The notes under the pieces are model-generated. The model worked only from the letters and a program-made list of their open reading frames with translations, had not been told where the DNA came from and made no database searches. Position numbers and translations under genes: made by a program. This document shows, piece after piece, positions 36,201-42,536 of a stretch of 64,000 nt of DNA (positions are counted from its first letter, which is position 1; each line of letters opens with the position of its first letter). The stretch comes from JBNJGB01 sp051747385 (GTDB lineage: Bacteria > Myxococcota_A > UBA9042 > PHBI01 > JACKFB01): NCBI GenBank assembly GCA_051747385.1, contig JBNJGB010000001.1, positions 124,001 through 188,000 of the forward strand. Direction: 5' to 3'.

Positions 36201-38049
36201 CGGCCACATCGACGAGGCCAAGCGCGCCCTGGGCCACGTCATCGAGGAGCAGCCCGGCAACGCCGAGGCGGTGCGGAGCATCTCCGAGGTGCTGGAGGCC
36301 CACGGGGACTGGGACGAGGCGGTCGCCTACAAGCGGCGCCTGGTGGACCTGGTGGACGAGCCCCTGGAGAAGTTCACGGTGCTCATGTCCATCGGCGACA
36401 TCCACGCCGACCCGCTCCAGGACCCGAGCGGGGCCGCGGAGGCCTACGAGGAGGCCCTGGACCACGGGGCGTTCTCCAAGGCGCCGCTGCTGCAGCTGAT
36501 CCAGCTCCACGCGCGCCAGAAGAACTACACCGAGGCCATCCGCTGGCTGAACCGCATCATCGAGGTCGAGGACGACCCGAAGAAGAAGGCCCACTACGCC
36601 ATGAGCGTGGCGGTCATGTACCGCGACGAGCTGGGCGACAACGACCAGGCGGTGGACTACTTCAACCAGGTCCTGGACCACGACCTGGACAAGCTCGAGG
36701 CGTTCCGCGCCATCGACGAGCTGGTGACGGAGCTCAGGGACTGGAAGCTCCTCGAGCAGAGCTACCGGCGCATGATCCAGCGGGTCCAGGAGGCGGGGTC
36801 GGACTTCGACAAGGGCCCGGCGCTGCTGTTCACGCTCTACAAGAACCTGGGCGAGATCTACCGCTCCCGCCTCAAGAACCTGCCGTACGCGCTGAGCGCC
36901 TTCGAGCTGGCGAGCCAGCAGCGGCCGCGGGACGAGGTCATCCGGGAGATCCTCGCCGGGCTCTACGAGGCCGACGAGGAGCAGCTGGACAAGGCCGCGG
37001 ATCAGCACCGCTTCCTCATCCAGATGCACGTGGATCGCTGGGACAGCTATCACCGGCTGTTCCGCGTCTACAAGCGCACCGGCCAGGGCGACCGCGCCTG
37101 GTGCGTGGCGGGCCTCCTGTCCGGGCTGGACAAGGCGGACGAGGAGGAGGAGCACTTCTACCGCACCTACCAGAGCCCGACGCTCCCGGACCCCGACCGG
37201 CCCCTGGACCAGCAGGCCTGGATGCGGTGGGTCATGTCGCCCAAGGAGTCCCCGGTGCTGGGCCAGGCCTTCGCGCTCATCTACCAGACCCTGGGCGAGA
37301 CGAGCGTCACCAAGACCCTCAAGGAGCTGGGCCTCAAGAAGAAGGATCGGATGGACCTGTCGGAGCAGACGCTGGTCGCCTCGACCATGAAGACGGTCAG
37401 CCGCCTGCTGGGGATCCCGATGCCGGAGGTCTACAAGGATGAGCGCCGGATGGGCTTCGAGATCCTGCCCACCATGCCGCCGACCCTGGCGATGGGGTCC
37501 GACATGCTCTCCGGGCAGACGGAGAAGGAGCTCGCGTTCCGGTTGGCGAAGCGCCTGACGTACTTCCACCCGTGGCGGATCATGGCCGCCCAGTACGAGC
37601 ACGACCAGCTCGACCTCATCTTCATGGGCGCCGCGACGCTGGTCGACCCGAGCTTCCAGCTCCCCCTGCGCGACGACATGCCGGAGGAGACGAAGCAGGC
37701 GCTCATGGGCCAGGTGGCCGACATCCGCGAGGAGCTGGAGAAGAGCATCACGCCGCAGACGCGGAAGCAGCTCACGCAGGTCATCACGGACTACCTGTCC
37801 CGTGAGAAGCTGCCGCGGATCGGGCAGTGGCACCGCCAGGTCGAGCTGACGGCCAACCACGCCGGCCTCTTCGTCTCCGGCGACGTCGAGCTGGTGGCGC
37901 AGGTGCTCAGCAAGGAGGTCTCGGGGGCGTCGAAGCTCAGCCGGGGCGACAAGCTGAAGGACCTGGTGATCTACGTGCTGAGCGACCGCTACGCGGAGCT
38001 CCGCACCAAGATGGGCATGGAGATCGACTACACGGAGCTGCTGGGATGA
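27223..38049 (+). CDS. Giant TPR-repeat protein (3,608 aa) with degenerate M48-like C-terminal domain
   Basis: A single 10.8-kb open frame from ATG 27223, preceded by GAGGAG. There is no signal peptide or membrane helix, so it is probably cytosolic. From about residue 60 to 3290 it is a tandem superhelix of paired TPR/HAT-like hairpins with a period of ~69 residues (consensus RWDDLVDVYE...A..D..ER...L..+A.VY.D.LDD...A...YERVL.LDP....AL..LE.LY), roughly 45 units; the composition is very rich in Glu, Asp, Leu, Arg and Trp. The last ~280 residues differ: 'PPTLAMGSDMLSGQTEKELAFRLAKRLTYFHPWR' resembles the M48 peptidase core but has 'RLAKRLTYF' where HExxH should be, so it would be catalytically dead (inference). 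It probably serves as a very large assembly scaffold. Its stop codon lies inside a family B element. Confidence 0.9.
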   Translation: MSTSDLLAAFEANPSDHRAFEALIKQLVAEGDRETLQSVYERLPEWVEDGSRSPLLRVLSQQARTAEDEEMSTFLHYWNGIVLWRQFDDPRKAEMSFRKLKSPPPDPEPLREFYLDFYTKQQNWRRLEQFLTDPNKGGMEDAVQVKRMLGRLAEEHDQPERAINFWQGVRQADPDDREAEEALARLYQAVGKWHAMVELLKDKLKRLPDDDVEGRIDLHRRMIGIYKDQLNAPSKVVSAWQSILDIEPGNQEALDALASEYQGMKRWPDLVKVLQQKIEHEPDAERQIALHQRIASIMLDKFSNSSEAIKHYEAILELNPAHEEAIDVLKEIYEQRRDYDSFIHVSEREIALQDDPAAQHEAYLQLARLASERIRKPATPIQLWERVRQDEPDHMEALEHLESLYEREKNFELLTDVQERRVALLEDPKERAALLEKLGLVYTSRLDDADKAADVWKRLLELDPEHRKAQAELKKKFLAEKDWENLEWFFRSYGTLQEWVRTLESQAKQLDDPEVRTRLLFTAARVWQDELDDVRRAVKNLEKVLDLSPRHAEAARMLVPIYRELNAWKKLPPVYDIVLEATEPAEERREILLELARVHEERLRDVDAAFFNMVQAVRESPNAIALYPELRRLAEQSGNWETYVAVLEESVDLIEEEPARVGALLDAGQVYLDRLEDGEAALNAFQRVIALDDRNRAALDAIEDLYRKTGAWDQLVGIYDKKLRIARDADERKDILFLLASVWRDQLGSNEEAEALYREMLDDFPEDIRIHDALCAIYMDEGRHEPLRGVLERKRDVLAGAGTDGTVLADLECQIGMLTYGIDPSPEGVAAAVDRYEAALTQDPGHAEAVQAVEELLADEGQRLRIARILEPIYESRSDWRLLAEALELQLRAAEQDGDEITQIALLDRLSGLYTGPLEDRDLSWRTYGRQFRLQPEREDVRAAFEELTDEQDRWRQMIELYTELADDPADQDTRLAVKLAVARAWHGRLEDLEQARVFYHKVLDEAPEHQEALDALEGIYIALDRSEDLLDIFRRKVDLSSDVTQKLDYLFRTSDLLRDRLERYEDAVDAARDALALEPAHLGAMQRLDELFSRTEQWTELSMLLGDTLRQEDVAADDERRTLLTLRLAGIHEARLDDVERAITLYAEVLDIVPDELSAVAALERLFAEPEWAPRIAPILQPYYDRQGDWRRLIAVYEVREEDAPLVPEKVEWHYEIADLYEHRGELLQEAFDHYVKAARLDPGSERTLGELMRLAEALDDHATLVGHLEALVDDIDDDLRRKETHRTTAELQRDRTHDLEGAERHFRAILDIDPGDMAAIDDLIALYRQTDQTDKLVDTLLVKAPMVEDAEDQRALYAEAGDLSATVLGNAERAIEIYETLHNLDPTQDVALNALEQLYEQVEMWDRLVDVYRQKIDRAEDLDVRKHYAGLMGHVQADRQEILDDAVATWRTVLDWDAQDMRALDELDALYIRQEDWFSLREILLRKQELLDEEGWIEVQYRLARLFESDDRLADPLQAIQAYKELLARRPDHAESIRALEDIIANRDEREQAFEVLRPVLDRQGAHEELWQQFEVIARHQQDDPFRLIGTLHEMADLAEIALEDPRRAFEACARAFRADPRHQETIERLERLADEHDLLDDLVTLYSEGAAEADDDFLALELRLKTGALLMDRLGRPERAIEVYETIREDHPDHSEALERLHSLYESQGMARELAEVIRQQADIHLEPAEKIPFLAKLAQVREQQLGDAEAAYEAYMEILDLERGNDLAVRELWRLYVEGIHRLDIAFRLEPIYMEREAWDELHALLELKLEAVEDVTDRMEIMRQLAELNLDRLGRKPEAIIWYGRAFRLDPEDEFLLTRLDELSTEAERWEDYRAILMDAASVVEDEARKVELWHRAAAISRDMLDQPAEAERVYRMILDLDPENYRALQALDQLLALQERWEDLEPVLSQEAKVADFDDDRIALLVRLAELYRDRLDRREDAVGAYRQVLDLNDMHRPALEALEVLYRDGERWEPLYEALQTLADTARDDEERVRRLGEMAQIAEVHLDNVPRAVELWEEVLTLSPEALHAVHELERLLEGQRDWEGMVDAYERELRMGIEDAERRLDVYKRVGRTLQAELDDVFRAQSYWQNAREESPYDRETLEALRVAYRESFALEGLVDVLQAQIQSGHYDDDALLALWRELAELRTEQLPDPDQAVEAWRNVLQLAPGDAQAIENLERLYEQEQRWADAVELLGMRLGLTGERDEKLELWLRMGAIQHDKLEDPQAAAQTYGELLATYPDELEASRRLEAIHEAAEDWASLAEVLLERTDHLPDATDRLMNLQRLARVYEERLSQPEGAFLVLQRANEEVPDDIAVLDELGRLGAETGLWEELLGTYDHTLPHIEGDTRLEIMLKAAEVVRDRLNDPAEAVAYYARVLEQEEENETALRALVDLNAQLERWSALVHALENLAEVTPDFGERANLWKRVARVQEEQIGDADRAVAAWYEVLDVDEVDREALANLERLHEQRGEWDKLIEILEATSRVEPDRTVELNLRIGDILETRLERIDDAIERYEEVLTFEPGNAAALERLETLYGDREDWEKLVEVYERSHDTARDDAERVEVCRKIALVQRAVFEDADTAADWNQRILMLAPGDDEALTALEEIYREQSQWDDLVDVYEKRREAAETTEERADALMKMAAVHRDDMMDVDNAIRTYERVLEDKPDHREALDTLEGLYAEEALWKPVIDTIEKKLAVETDPEARLELMCRQGQIAWDEMANPDEAAHHYDRALSERPGYEPATVALIELYTREERFERVVDTLERKLTAIDDPHEQCRVHIELAQVHRERLHDPDKALQHLEAAVEADPDSEAALEPLADHYMSIEEWTKAMPLLDVLADRLAAHGDEARLGEVHKKLARCAESLLDDDRAIDEYERARAALPHDPEVLLGLGRLHFKRRSWEQAEATYRQLAEEAGEELEGERFVEVYIRLGEAALKAGHIDEAKRALGHVIEEQPGNAEAVRSISEVLEAHGDWDEAVAYKRRLVDLVDEPLEKFTVLMSIGDIHADPLQDPSGAAEAYEEALDHGAFSKAPLLQLIQLHARQKNYTEAIRWLNRIIEVEDDPKKKAHYAMSVAVMYRDELGDNDQAVDYFNQVLDHDLDKLEAFRAIDELVTELRDWKLLEQSYRRMIQRVQEAGSDFDKGPALLFTLYKNLGEIYRSRLKNLPYALSAFELASQQRPRDEVIREILAGLYEADEEQLDKAADQHRFLIQMHVDRWDSYHRLFRVYKRTGQGDRAWCVAGLLSGLDKADEEEEHFYRTYQSPTLPDPDRPLDQQAWMRWVMSPKESPVLGQAFALIYQTLGETSVTKTLKELGLKKKDRMDLSEQTLVASTMKTVSRLLGIPMPEVYKDERRMGFEILPTMPPTLAMGSDMLSGQTEKELAFRLAKRLTYFHPWRIMAAQYEHDQLDLIFMGAATLVDPSFQLPLRDDMPEETKQALMGQVADIREELEKSITPQTRKQLTQVITDYLSREKLPRIGQWHRQVELTANHAGLFVSGDVELVAQVLSKEVSGASKLSRGDKLKDLVIYVLSDRYAELRTKMGMEIDYTELLG

Positions 38050-38210
38050 CTCCTGTGAAGGAACTCCGGTCCGGCCCACGCCAACGATCCGACGGCGCTG
38101 TGACGCGTCCCGGCTCCTTGAATTGGCTCTGCCAGTCCTGCGGAGCCGGGACACACCACAGCTTGCGCCTCGTCGCCGTGTACTCGAACCTCCATCCCTC
38201 CCCAGGAGTC
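38048..38210 (+). repeat. Family B element (163 bp) at the TPR-gene/rsmI junction
   Basis: Runs from GACTCCTG to CAGGAGTC (8-bp perfect terminal inverted repeat). It is flanked by TGGGAT at 38042-38047 and, after one extra base, at 38212-38217. Compared with the copy at 8247-8410 the inverted repeat differs at two positions in each arm, and both arms changed together (GACCCCCG/CGGGGGTC there). The upstream gene's TGA stop is formed by the flank T plus the element's first two bases. AGGAG near the right end (38204-38208) lies seven bases before the ATA that occupies the expected rsmI start. Confidence 0.85.
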
Positions 38211-38215
38211 TTGGG

Positions 38216-39052
38216 ATAGCTGGTGACGTCCAACCAGGGGCGCTGTACGTCGTGGCGACCCCGATCGGGAACCTGGAGGACATCACGTACCGCGCCGTGC
38301 GTGTGCTCGGCGGCGTGGACCGTATCGCGTGCGAGGACACGCGGATCACGCGGCGCCTCCTGGAGCGGTACGGCATCGACAAGCCCCTGATGCGCCACGA
38401 GGCGCACAACGAGGCCGCCAGCACCGAGGGCATCCTCCAGCTCCTGGAGTCCGGGGAGTCCGTGGCCCTGGTGAGCGACGCCGGGACGCCGTGCATCAAC
38501 GACCCCGGCCAGCGCCTCATCGCGGCGGCCCTGGACGCCGACCACCCCGTCGTCCCCATCCCGGGGCCGTCGTCGGTGCTGACCGCCGTGAGCGCCAGCG
38601 GGCTGCCCATGGAGCGCTTCACGTTCCACGGCTTCGTCCCGAAAAAGGCGCGCGAGCGGACCGGGCTGTTCACCACCCTGCCCTACGGCACGCACGTGTT
38701 CTTCTGCCCGGCGCGCGATCTCGAGGAGGTCGTCGGCGCCCTGGCCGAGGCGAGCCCCGACGCCCCGACGGTGGTGGCGCGCGAGATGACCAAGGTCCAC
38801 GAGACCTGGTACCGGGGCGCCGCCGCCGAGGTGGTCGACCAGATCCGCGAGGGCGACGGCGCCGAGCGCGGCGAGGCCGTGCTGCTCGTGCACCGCCCGC
38901 CGTCCTCCGACGAGGTCACGGACCGGGACATCGCCCGGGCCCTGGCCCCGCTGCTCCGGGGCGGCGTGCGCAAGAAGGAGGCCTCCAAGGAGGTCGCGAA
39001 CAAGCTGGACGTCAGCAAGCGACGCGTGTACCAGATCGCGGTCCGCATGTAA
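38216..39052 (+). CDS. rsmI: 16S rRNA (cytidine-1402-2'-O)-methyltransferase
   Basis: A tetrapyrrole-methylase-fold enzyme: LYVVATPIGNLEDITYRA, 'ACEDTRITRRLLERYGI', 'VALVSDAGTPCINDPG', 'VVPIPGPSSVLTAVSASGLPMERFTFHGFVPKK'. It ends in a helix-turn-helix-like tail (LRGGVRKKEASKEVANKLDVSKRRVYQIAVRM). It methylates the ribose of C1402 in 16S rRNA using SAM. The start is odd: ATA at 38216 (MAGDVQPGALYVV, 278 aa) is where family length and the AGGAG seven bases upstream place it, but ATA is not a normal start. The alternatives are TTG 38123 inside the family B element (309 aa) or GTG 38252, which would cut the first beta strand. Identity is certain; the 5' end is not. Confidence 0.9.
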   Translation: MAGDVQPGALYVVATPIGNLEDITYRAVRVLGGVDRIACEDTRITRRLLERYGIDKPLMRHEAHNEAASTEGILQLLESGESVALVSDAGTPCINDPGQRLIAAALDADHPVVPIPGPSSVLTAVSASGLPMERFTFHGFVPKKARERTGLFTTLPYGTHVFFCPARDLEEVVGALAEASPDAPTVVAREMTKVHETWYRGAAAEVVDQIREGDGAERGEAVLLVHRPPSSDEVTDRDIARALAPLLRGGVRKKEASKEVANKLDVSKRRVYQIAVRM

Positions 39053-39092
39053 TCGCAACCCCGCCACACCGCGGGAAAGGGAGGAATTCGTG

Positions 39093-39629
39093 ATGCGCCA
39101 CACGTTCACGACCGTCATCGCCTTGTCCATGCTCGCCCTGGCCTCGACGGCCCACGCCCAGGACACCGACGCCGAGCCCATGACGCTCGGCGTGGACGGC
39201 GTCTTCGTGGCGCCGGTCGGCGACTGGGCCGACATCGCCGGCGTCGGCTTCGGCGGCCTGCTGCGCTTCGAGTACCGCCTCATGGAGCCCCTCGGTCTGA
39301 CGGCCCGGGCCGGCTACATCTTCCACCTCGACGAGGACCAGGGGGGCGGGGTGGACTCCTCCACCAACGAGCTGCCCATCCTCGTGGGCGCCCGGTACTA
39401 CTCGGACATCGGCGTCTGGGGCGGCCTCGAGCTCGGCCTGTTCACGATCTTCACCGAGATCGAGGGTGGCGGCGGCTCCATCGACGACACCAGCACCGAG
39501 CTGGGCATGGTGCTGTCGGGCGGCTACCGGATGGGGAACCTGGACTTCTCCGCCGGCCTCATGCTCCCCGAGATCGGGGACGCCACGGGCATCTTCGCCT
39601 CCGTGGGCTTCAACTTCGCCTCGTTCTAG
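39093..39629 (+). CDS. Small outer-membrane beta-barrel-like secreted protein
   Basis: 178 residues from ATG 39093 (GGGAGG eight bases upstream; GTG 39090 is an alternative). The signal peptide is TTVIALSMLALASTAHAQD. The mature part alternates hydrophobic and polar residues in strands (LGVDGVFVAPVGDWADIAGVGFGGLLRFEYRL, 'GARYYSDIGVWGGLELGLF', 'LDFSAGLMLPEI') and ends in 'GIFASVGFNFASF' with a terminal Phe, the classic C-terminal signal of outer-membrane barrels. No specific family is recognised. It follows rsmI closely and is likely in the same transcript. Confidence 0.8.
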   Translation: MRHTFTTVIALSMLALASTAHAQDTDAEPMTLGVDGVFVAPVGDWADIAGVGFGGLLRFEYRLMEPLGLTARAGYIFHLDEDQGGGVDSSTNELPILVGARYYSDIGVWGGLELGLFTIFTEIEGGGGSIDDTSTELGMVLSGGYRMGNLDFSAGLMLPEIGDATGIFASVGFNFASF

Positions 39630-39748
39630 GGACCGGCGCGCAAAGCCGCAGAGGCGCGAAAGGAGATCGCCCTTTGCGGCTTCGCGCCGTCGCGCGAGCG
39701 CCCGGGGCGGCCACCGAAGTCCCGTGTCGGGTCGTTCCGAGCCGAGGA
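39630..39748 (+). repeat. Decayed family A fragment
   Basis: 'GCGCAAAGCCGCAGAGGCGCGAAAGGAG' (39636-39663) and 'CCCTTTGCGGCTTCGCGCCGTCGCGCGAGCGCC' (39671-39703) form an inverted-repeat structure with the same A/G-rich words as family A. It may function as a terminator hairpin after the beta-barrel gene. Confidence 0.5.
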
Positions 39749-39777
39749 TTGTGGTCGCCGGGCGCTTCGGCTAGGTT
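39749..39777 (+). promoter_or_regulatory. Putative promoter, near-leaderless, for the exonuclease gene
   Basis: TTGTGG (39749-39754), a 17-bp spacer and TAGGTT (39772-39777). The -10 ends eight bases before the ATG at 39786, with no Shine-Dalgarno between. Confidence 0.45.
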
Positions 39778-39785
39778 CGGTCGCC

Positions 39786-40544
39786 ATGAGCGAGATCAAG
39801 CTGTGGCGTGACCTTCCGATGGCCGTGGTCGACGTGGAGACCACGGGCCTCGACCCGGCCGAGGATCGGGTGATCGAGATCGCCGTCGTCCACATGCAGG
39901 GCGGCGAGGTCCTCGACACCTACAACGAGCTCGTGAACCCCGAGCGCGAGCTGCCGCCCGAGGCCGCCAACATCACCGGCATCAAGCCGGAGGACCTGGT
40001 GGACGCGCCGCGGTTCGCGGACCTCGTGGACGAGCTCCTGGAGCGGCTCGACGGCCGCGGGTTCGTCGCCTACAACCTCGGCTTCGACCGCGCCTTCGTG
40101 AAGGCGGAGTTCGAACGCTGCGGCGTCGACTGGGACCCGAGCCCGTGCATCGACCCGCTCGTCTTCGTGCGCGAGCTGCACAAGAACCAGGGCTCCAAGC
40201 GCCTGGGCGCCGTCTGCGAGCGCCTCGGGATCACGCTCGACAACGCCCACCGCGCCGACGCGGACGCCATCGCGGCCGGGCGTGTGCTGTACGCCCTGGC
40301 CGAGCAGCTCCCCGAGGAGCTGGAGGACCTGCTGCTCCTGCAGACCCAGTGGGCGCAGGCGCAGGAAAACGAGATGGCCGGCTGGAAGAGCCGGCGCGGC
40401 GGCGGGGCCATCGACGAGGGCGTCGCGAGCCTGGGCCCGACCGAGCGCGGCAACGCCCTGGGCCCGGCCTACGTCTACGGGGACGACACGGACCCGGTGC
40501 GCGCCATGTTCGCGCACCTCCCCGACTCGGGCTCCCGAAGGTAG
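39786..40544 (+). CDS. DEDDh 3'-5' exonuclease (DnaQ/PolC epsilon-like)
   Basis: 252 residues. All DEDDh motifs are visible: ExoI 'AVVDVETTGLDP' (D16, E18), ExoII 'FVAYNLGFDRAFV', and ExoIII 'HRADADAIAAGRVL' giving the His-Asp pair. It is a two-metal 3'-5' exonuclease acting in proofreading or DNA repair; the standalone form could be a DNA polymerase III epsilon subunit or an RNase T-like enzyme. The C-terminal ~70 residues are polar and low in conservation signal. Its stop is one base from the kinase GTG start, so the two are co-transcribed. Confidence 0.9.
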   Translation: MSEIKLWRDLPMAVVDVETTGLDPAEDRVIEIAVVHMQGGEVLDTYNELVNPERELPPEAANITGIKPEDLVDAPRFADLVDELLERLDGRGFVAYNLGFDRAFVKAEFERCGVDWDPSPCIDPLVFVRELHKNQGSKRLGAVCERLGITLDNAHRADADAIAAGRVLYALAEQLPEELEDLLLLQTQWAQAQENEMAGWKSRRGGGAIDEGVASLGPTERGNALGPAYVYGDDTDPVRAMFAHLPDSGSRR

Positions 40545-40545
40545 G

Positions 40546-42057
40546 GTGGCCGGCGGGCACACCGGCGGCCGCGACATGTTCTTCGAGGGGGCGCCCTTCG
40601 CGTCGCTCCTCCTCGACGGGGCCGGCACCGTGGTCGCGGTGAACCGGGCGGCCCGGAACCTCCTCGCCGGCGCCGGCAGCGGCCCGGTGGTCGGCGAGGC
40701 GTTCTCCGCGCTCCTGGACGCCGAGGGCCGGGCCGTCTGGAGCGTCGCGCTCCACGAGCTCGGGGCGTCCGACCGCCTGGAGCCGACCATGACGCGGCTC
40801 GCGGGAGACGGGGCGACACGTGAGGTCATGCTGACGGCCTCGGCCTGGCCGGACGAGGAGGGCGAGCGCGCGGCGGTCATGGTCGGGCTCGTCGACGTCG
40901 GCGAGCGGTTGCGCCTGGAGAGCGAGGCGCGCCTGGTGGCCGACCGCTATCGCTCCATCATGCAGGCCGCCCGCGACGCCATCGTCGCCCTGGACGCCGC
41001 GGGTCGGATCACCCTGACGAACGACGCCGCCCGGGAGATGTTCGGAGCGCGCGGGAACCGCCTGCTCGGCGAGCCCGTGGAGACCCTCGTGGCGCCGGAG
41101 GAGCGCCCTCGCCTCCGCGCGGCCCTGGAGCAGGCCGGACGGGGTCCCGAGCACGGCGTGACCCGCTTGGAGCTCCGCGCCCTCCGCGGCGACGACGCGC
41201 CGCAGGAGTTCCCGGCGGCGCTGTCCCTGAGCGCATTTCACGTCGGCGCCGGCACCCACTACACGGCGATCGTCCGCGACGAGTCGGAGCCCCTGGCCCT
41301 CCGCCGCGAGCTGGAGCGGAAGGCGCGCCTGCTCGAGCGGAAGAACGAAGAGCTGGAGGCCTTCAGCTACTCGGTCTCCCACGCCCTGAAGGCCCCGCTC
41401 CGGACCATGGGCAGCTTCGCCGGGCTTGTCCTCGCCCGGTACGGCGATCAGCTCGACGAGGCGGGCCAGCGCTATCTCCGCTTCCTCCTGGACTCCTGCG
41501 ACGAGCAGAGCCGCCAGGTGGAGCAGCTCCTGGAGCTCAGCCACCTGGCGCGCTCGGAGGACGCCTTCGAGGACGTGGACACGGCGGCCCTCGTGCGGCG
41601 CCTCGTGGACACGCACCTGCTCCACGCGGGTGAGCGGGACATCGACGTGGCCATCGACGGGGATCTGCCGGTCGTGCGCGGACAGCGGGTAGCGCTGCAC
41701 CACCTCTTCGACAACCTCATCGGCAACGCCGTGAAGTTCACGGCCCGAGAGCCTGTGGCGCACATCGCCGTGGGCTACGAGTACGCGGCCGCCGCAGAGG
41801 AGCACCACTTCCGGATCCGGGACGACGGGATCGGCATCGCGCCGCAGGACGTGGACTCCATCTTCCGGCTGTTCGAGCGCCTGCACGGACGCGAGGAGTT
41901 CGAGGGCACCGGCGCGGGCCTCAACATCGCGCTCAAGAGCCTGGAGCGGCACGGGGGGCGGATCGAGGTGGAGTCCACGCCGGGCGAGGGGACGACGTTC
42001 CACGTCTTCCTGCCCCGGCGGCCGGGTCCGGACCTCGACGAAGCGAACATCGAGTAG
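40546..42057 (+). CDS. PAS-domain sensor histidine kinase, cytosolic
   Basis: 503 residues from GTG 40546 (GAAGGTAGG upstream); ATG 40576 is an alternative. Two PAS domains (APFASLLLDGAGTVVAVNRAARNLLA and 'RSIMQAARDAIVALDAAGRITLTNDAAREMFG') are followed by a coiled linker (LERKARLLERKNEELEAFSYS). The phosphoacceptor His box is 'SVSHALKAPLRTM', where most relatives have HDLKAPLR. The catalytic ATPase domain has an N box (HHLFDNLIGNAVKFT), G1 (DDGIGIAP), F box (FRLFERLH) and G2 (GTGAGLNIALKS). This is the phytochrome-type HisKA/HATPase arrangement. There are no membrane helices and no adjacent response regulator. The stop codon abuts repeat family A. Confidence 0.93.
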   Translation: MAGGHTGGRDMFFEGAPFASLLLDGAGTVVAVNRAARNLLAGAGSGPVVGEAFSALLDAEGRAVWSVALHELGASDRLEPTMTRLAGDGATREVMLTASAWPDEEGERAAVMVGLVDVGERLRLESEARLVADRYRSIMQAARDAIVALDAAGRITLTNDAAREMFGARGNRLLGEPVETLVAPEERPRLRAALEQAGRGPEHGVTRLELRALRGDDAPQEFPAALSLSAFHVGAGTHYTAIVRDESEPLALRRELERKARLLERKNEELEAFSYSVSHALKAPLRTMGSFAGLVLARYGDQLDEAGQRYLRFLLDSCDEQSRQVEQLLELSHLARSEDAFEDVDTAALVRRLVDTHLLHAGERDIDVAIDGDLPVVRGQRVALHHLFDNLIGNAVKFTAREPVAHIAVGYEYAAAAEEHHFRIRDDGIGIAPQDVDSIFRLFERLHGREEFEGTGAGLNIALKSLERHGGRIEVESTPGEGTTFHVFLPRRPGPDLDEANIE

Positions 42058-42313
42058 GACCGCCGGCCCCGGCTCACGGTCCCACACATCTCGGGGTGCC
42101 GCGGTCTCGCGGACAGTCACGCGCCAAGCCGCCAAGCCGCCAAGGCGCCAAGGCGCAAAGGCCAGCGAACCGCGCGCACACGGGTTCGGCCGAGACCGTC
42201 GGATCACCGGCAGGCCAACAGCGAGCACACGGGGCCGAAGCATACCGTTTCCCTTTGCGTCTTCGCGCCTTTGCGCGAGCCCTTCGTCTCGCGACATGCG
42301 ACGAACCGTGAGC
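42058..42313 (+). repeat. Family A repeat, single copy
   Basis: The kinase TAG stop is directly followed by GACCGCCGGCCCCGG, then the main block from about 42083 ('CACACATCTCGGGGTGCCGCGGTCTCGCG') to 42313 ('ACGAACCGTGAG'). Within it are 'CGCCAAGCCGCCAAGGCGCCAAGGCGCAAAGG' and 'CTTTGCGTCTTCGCGCCTTTGCGCGAGCCC'. It is closest to the copy at 55616. Confidence 0.85.
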
Positions 42314-42536
42314 CGTCCCCGGCGGTCGCCTCGGCCTCCACCGGCGGTCTCGGCGCCCCCCGGCGAGTCGTGACCTGTCGAGGGGCACCGAGGCCCGCGC
42401 CCACGCGGAGGAAGCCCGCTCCGAACGCGTTGACGCGTCCGACGAAACTGCCTAACGTTCCCCCATCCACACGATCGTCCGTCGGCTTCCCCCCGGTCCG
42501 GGGTGCACCCACCGGCGCGTGACAGAGGAGGACCCC
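42314..42536 (+). other. Intergenic leader region of the lipoprotein gene
   Basis: It holds a GCCGTCCCCGGCGGTC palindrome (42315-42330), C/G-rich sequence of no evident function, and the promoter at 42430-42458, leaving a leader of about 70 nt with GAGGAGG before ATG 42537. Confidence 0.5.
42430..42458 (+). promoter_or_regulatory. Sigma-70 promoter for the lipoprotein gene
   Basis: TTGACG (42430-42435), a 17-bp spacer and TAACGT (42453-42458). Confidence 0.65.

Noticed and set aside
26962..38676. An 11.7-kb open frame (3,904 codons) on the minus strand opposite the giant TPR gene
   Set aside because: Its translation is low-complexity (Leu/Val/Gln/His/Asp runs) and it lies in the frame that stays open when the sense strand avoids TTA/CTA/TCA-type codons. 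The sense frame shows a clear repeat protein. It is a by-product of codon bias.
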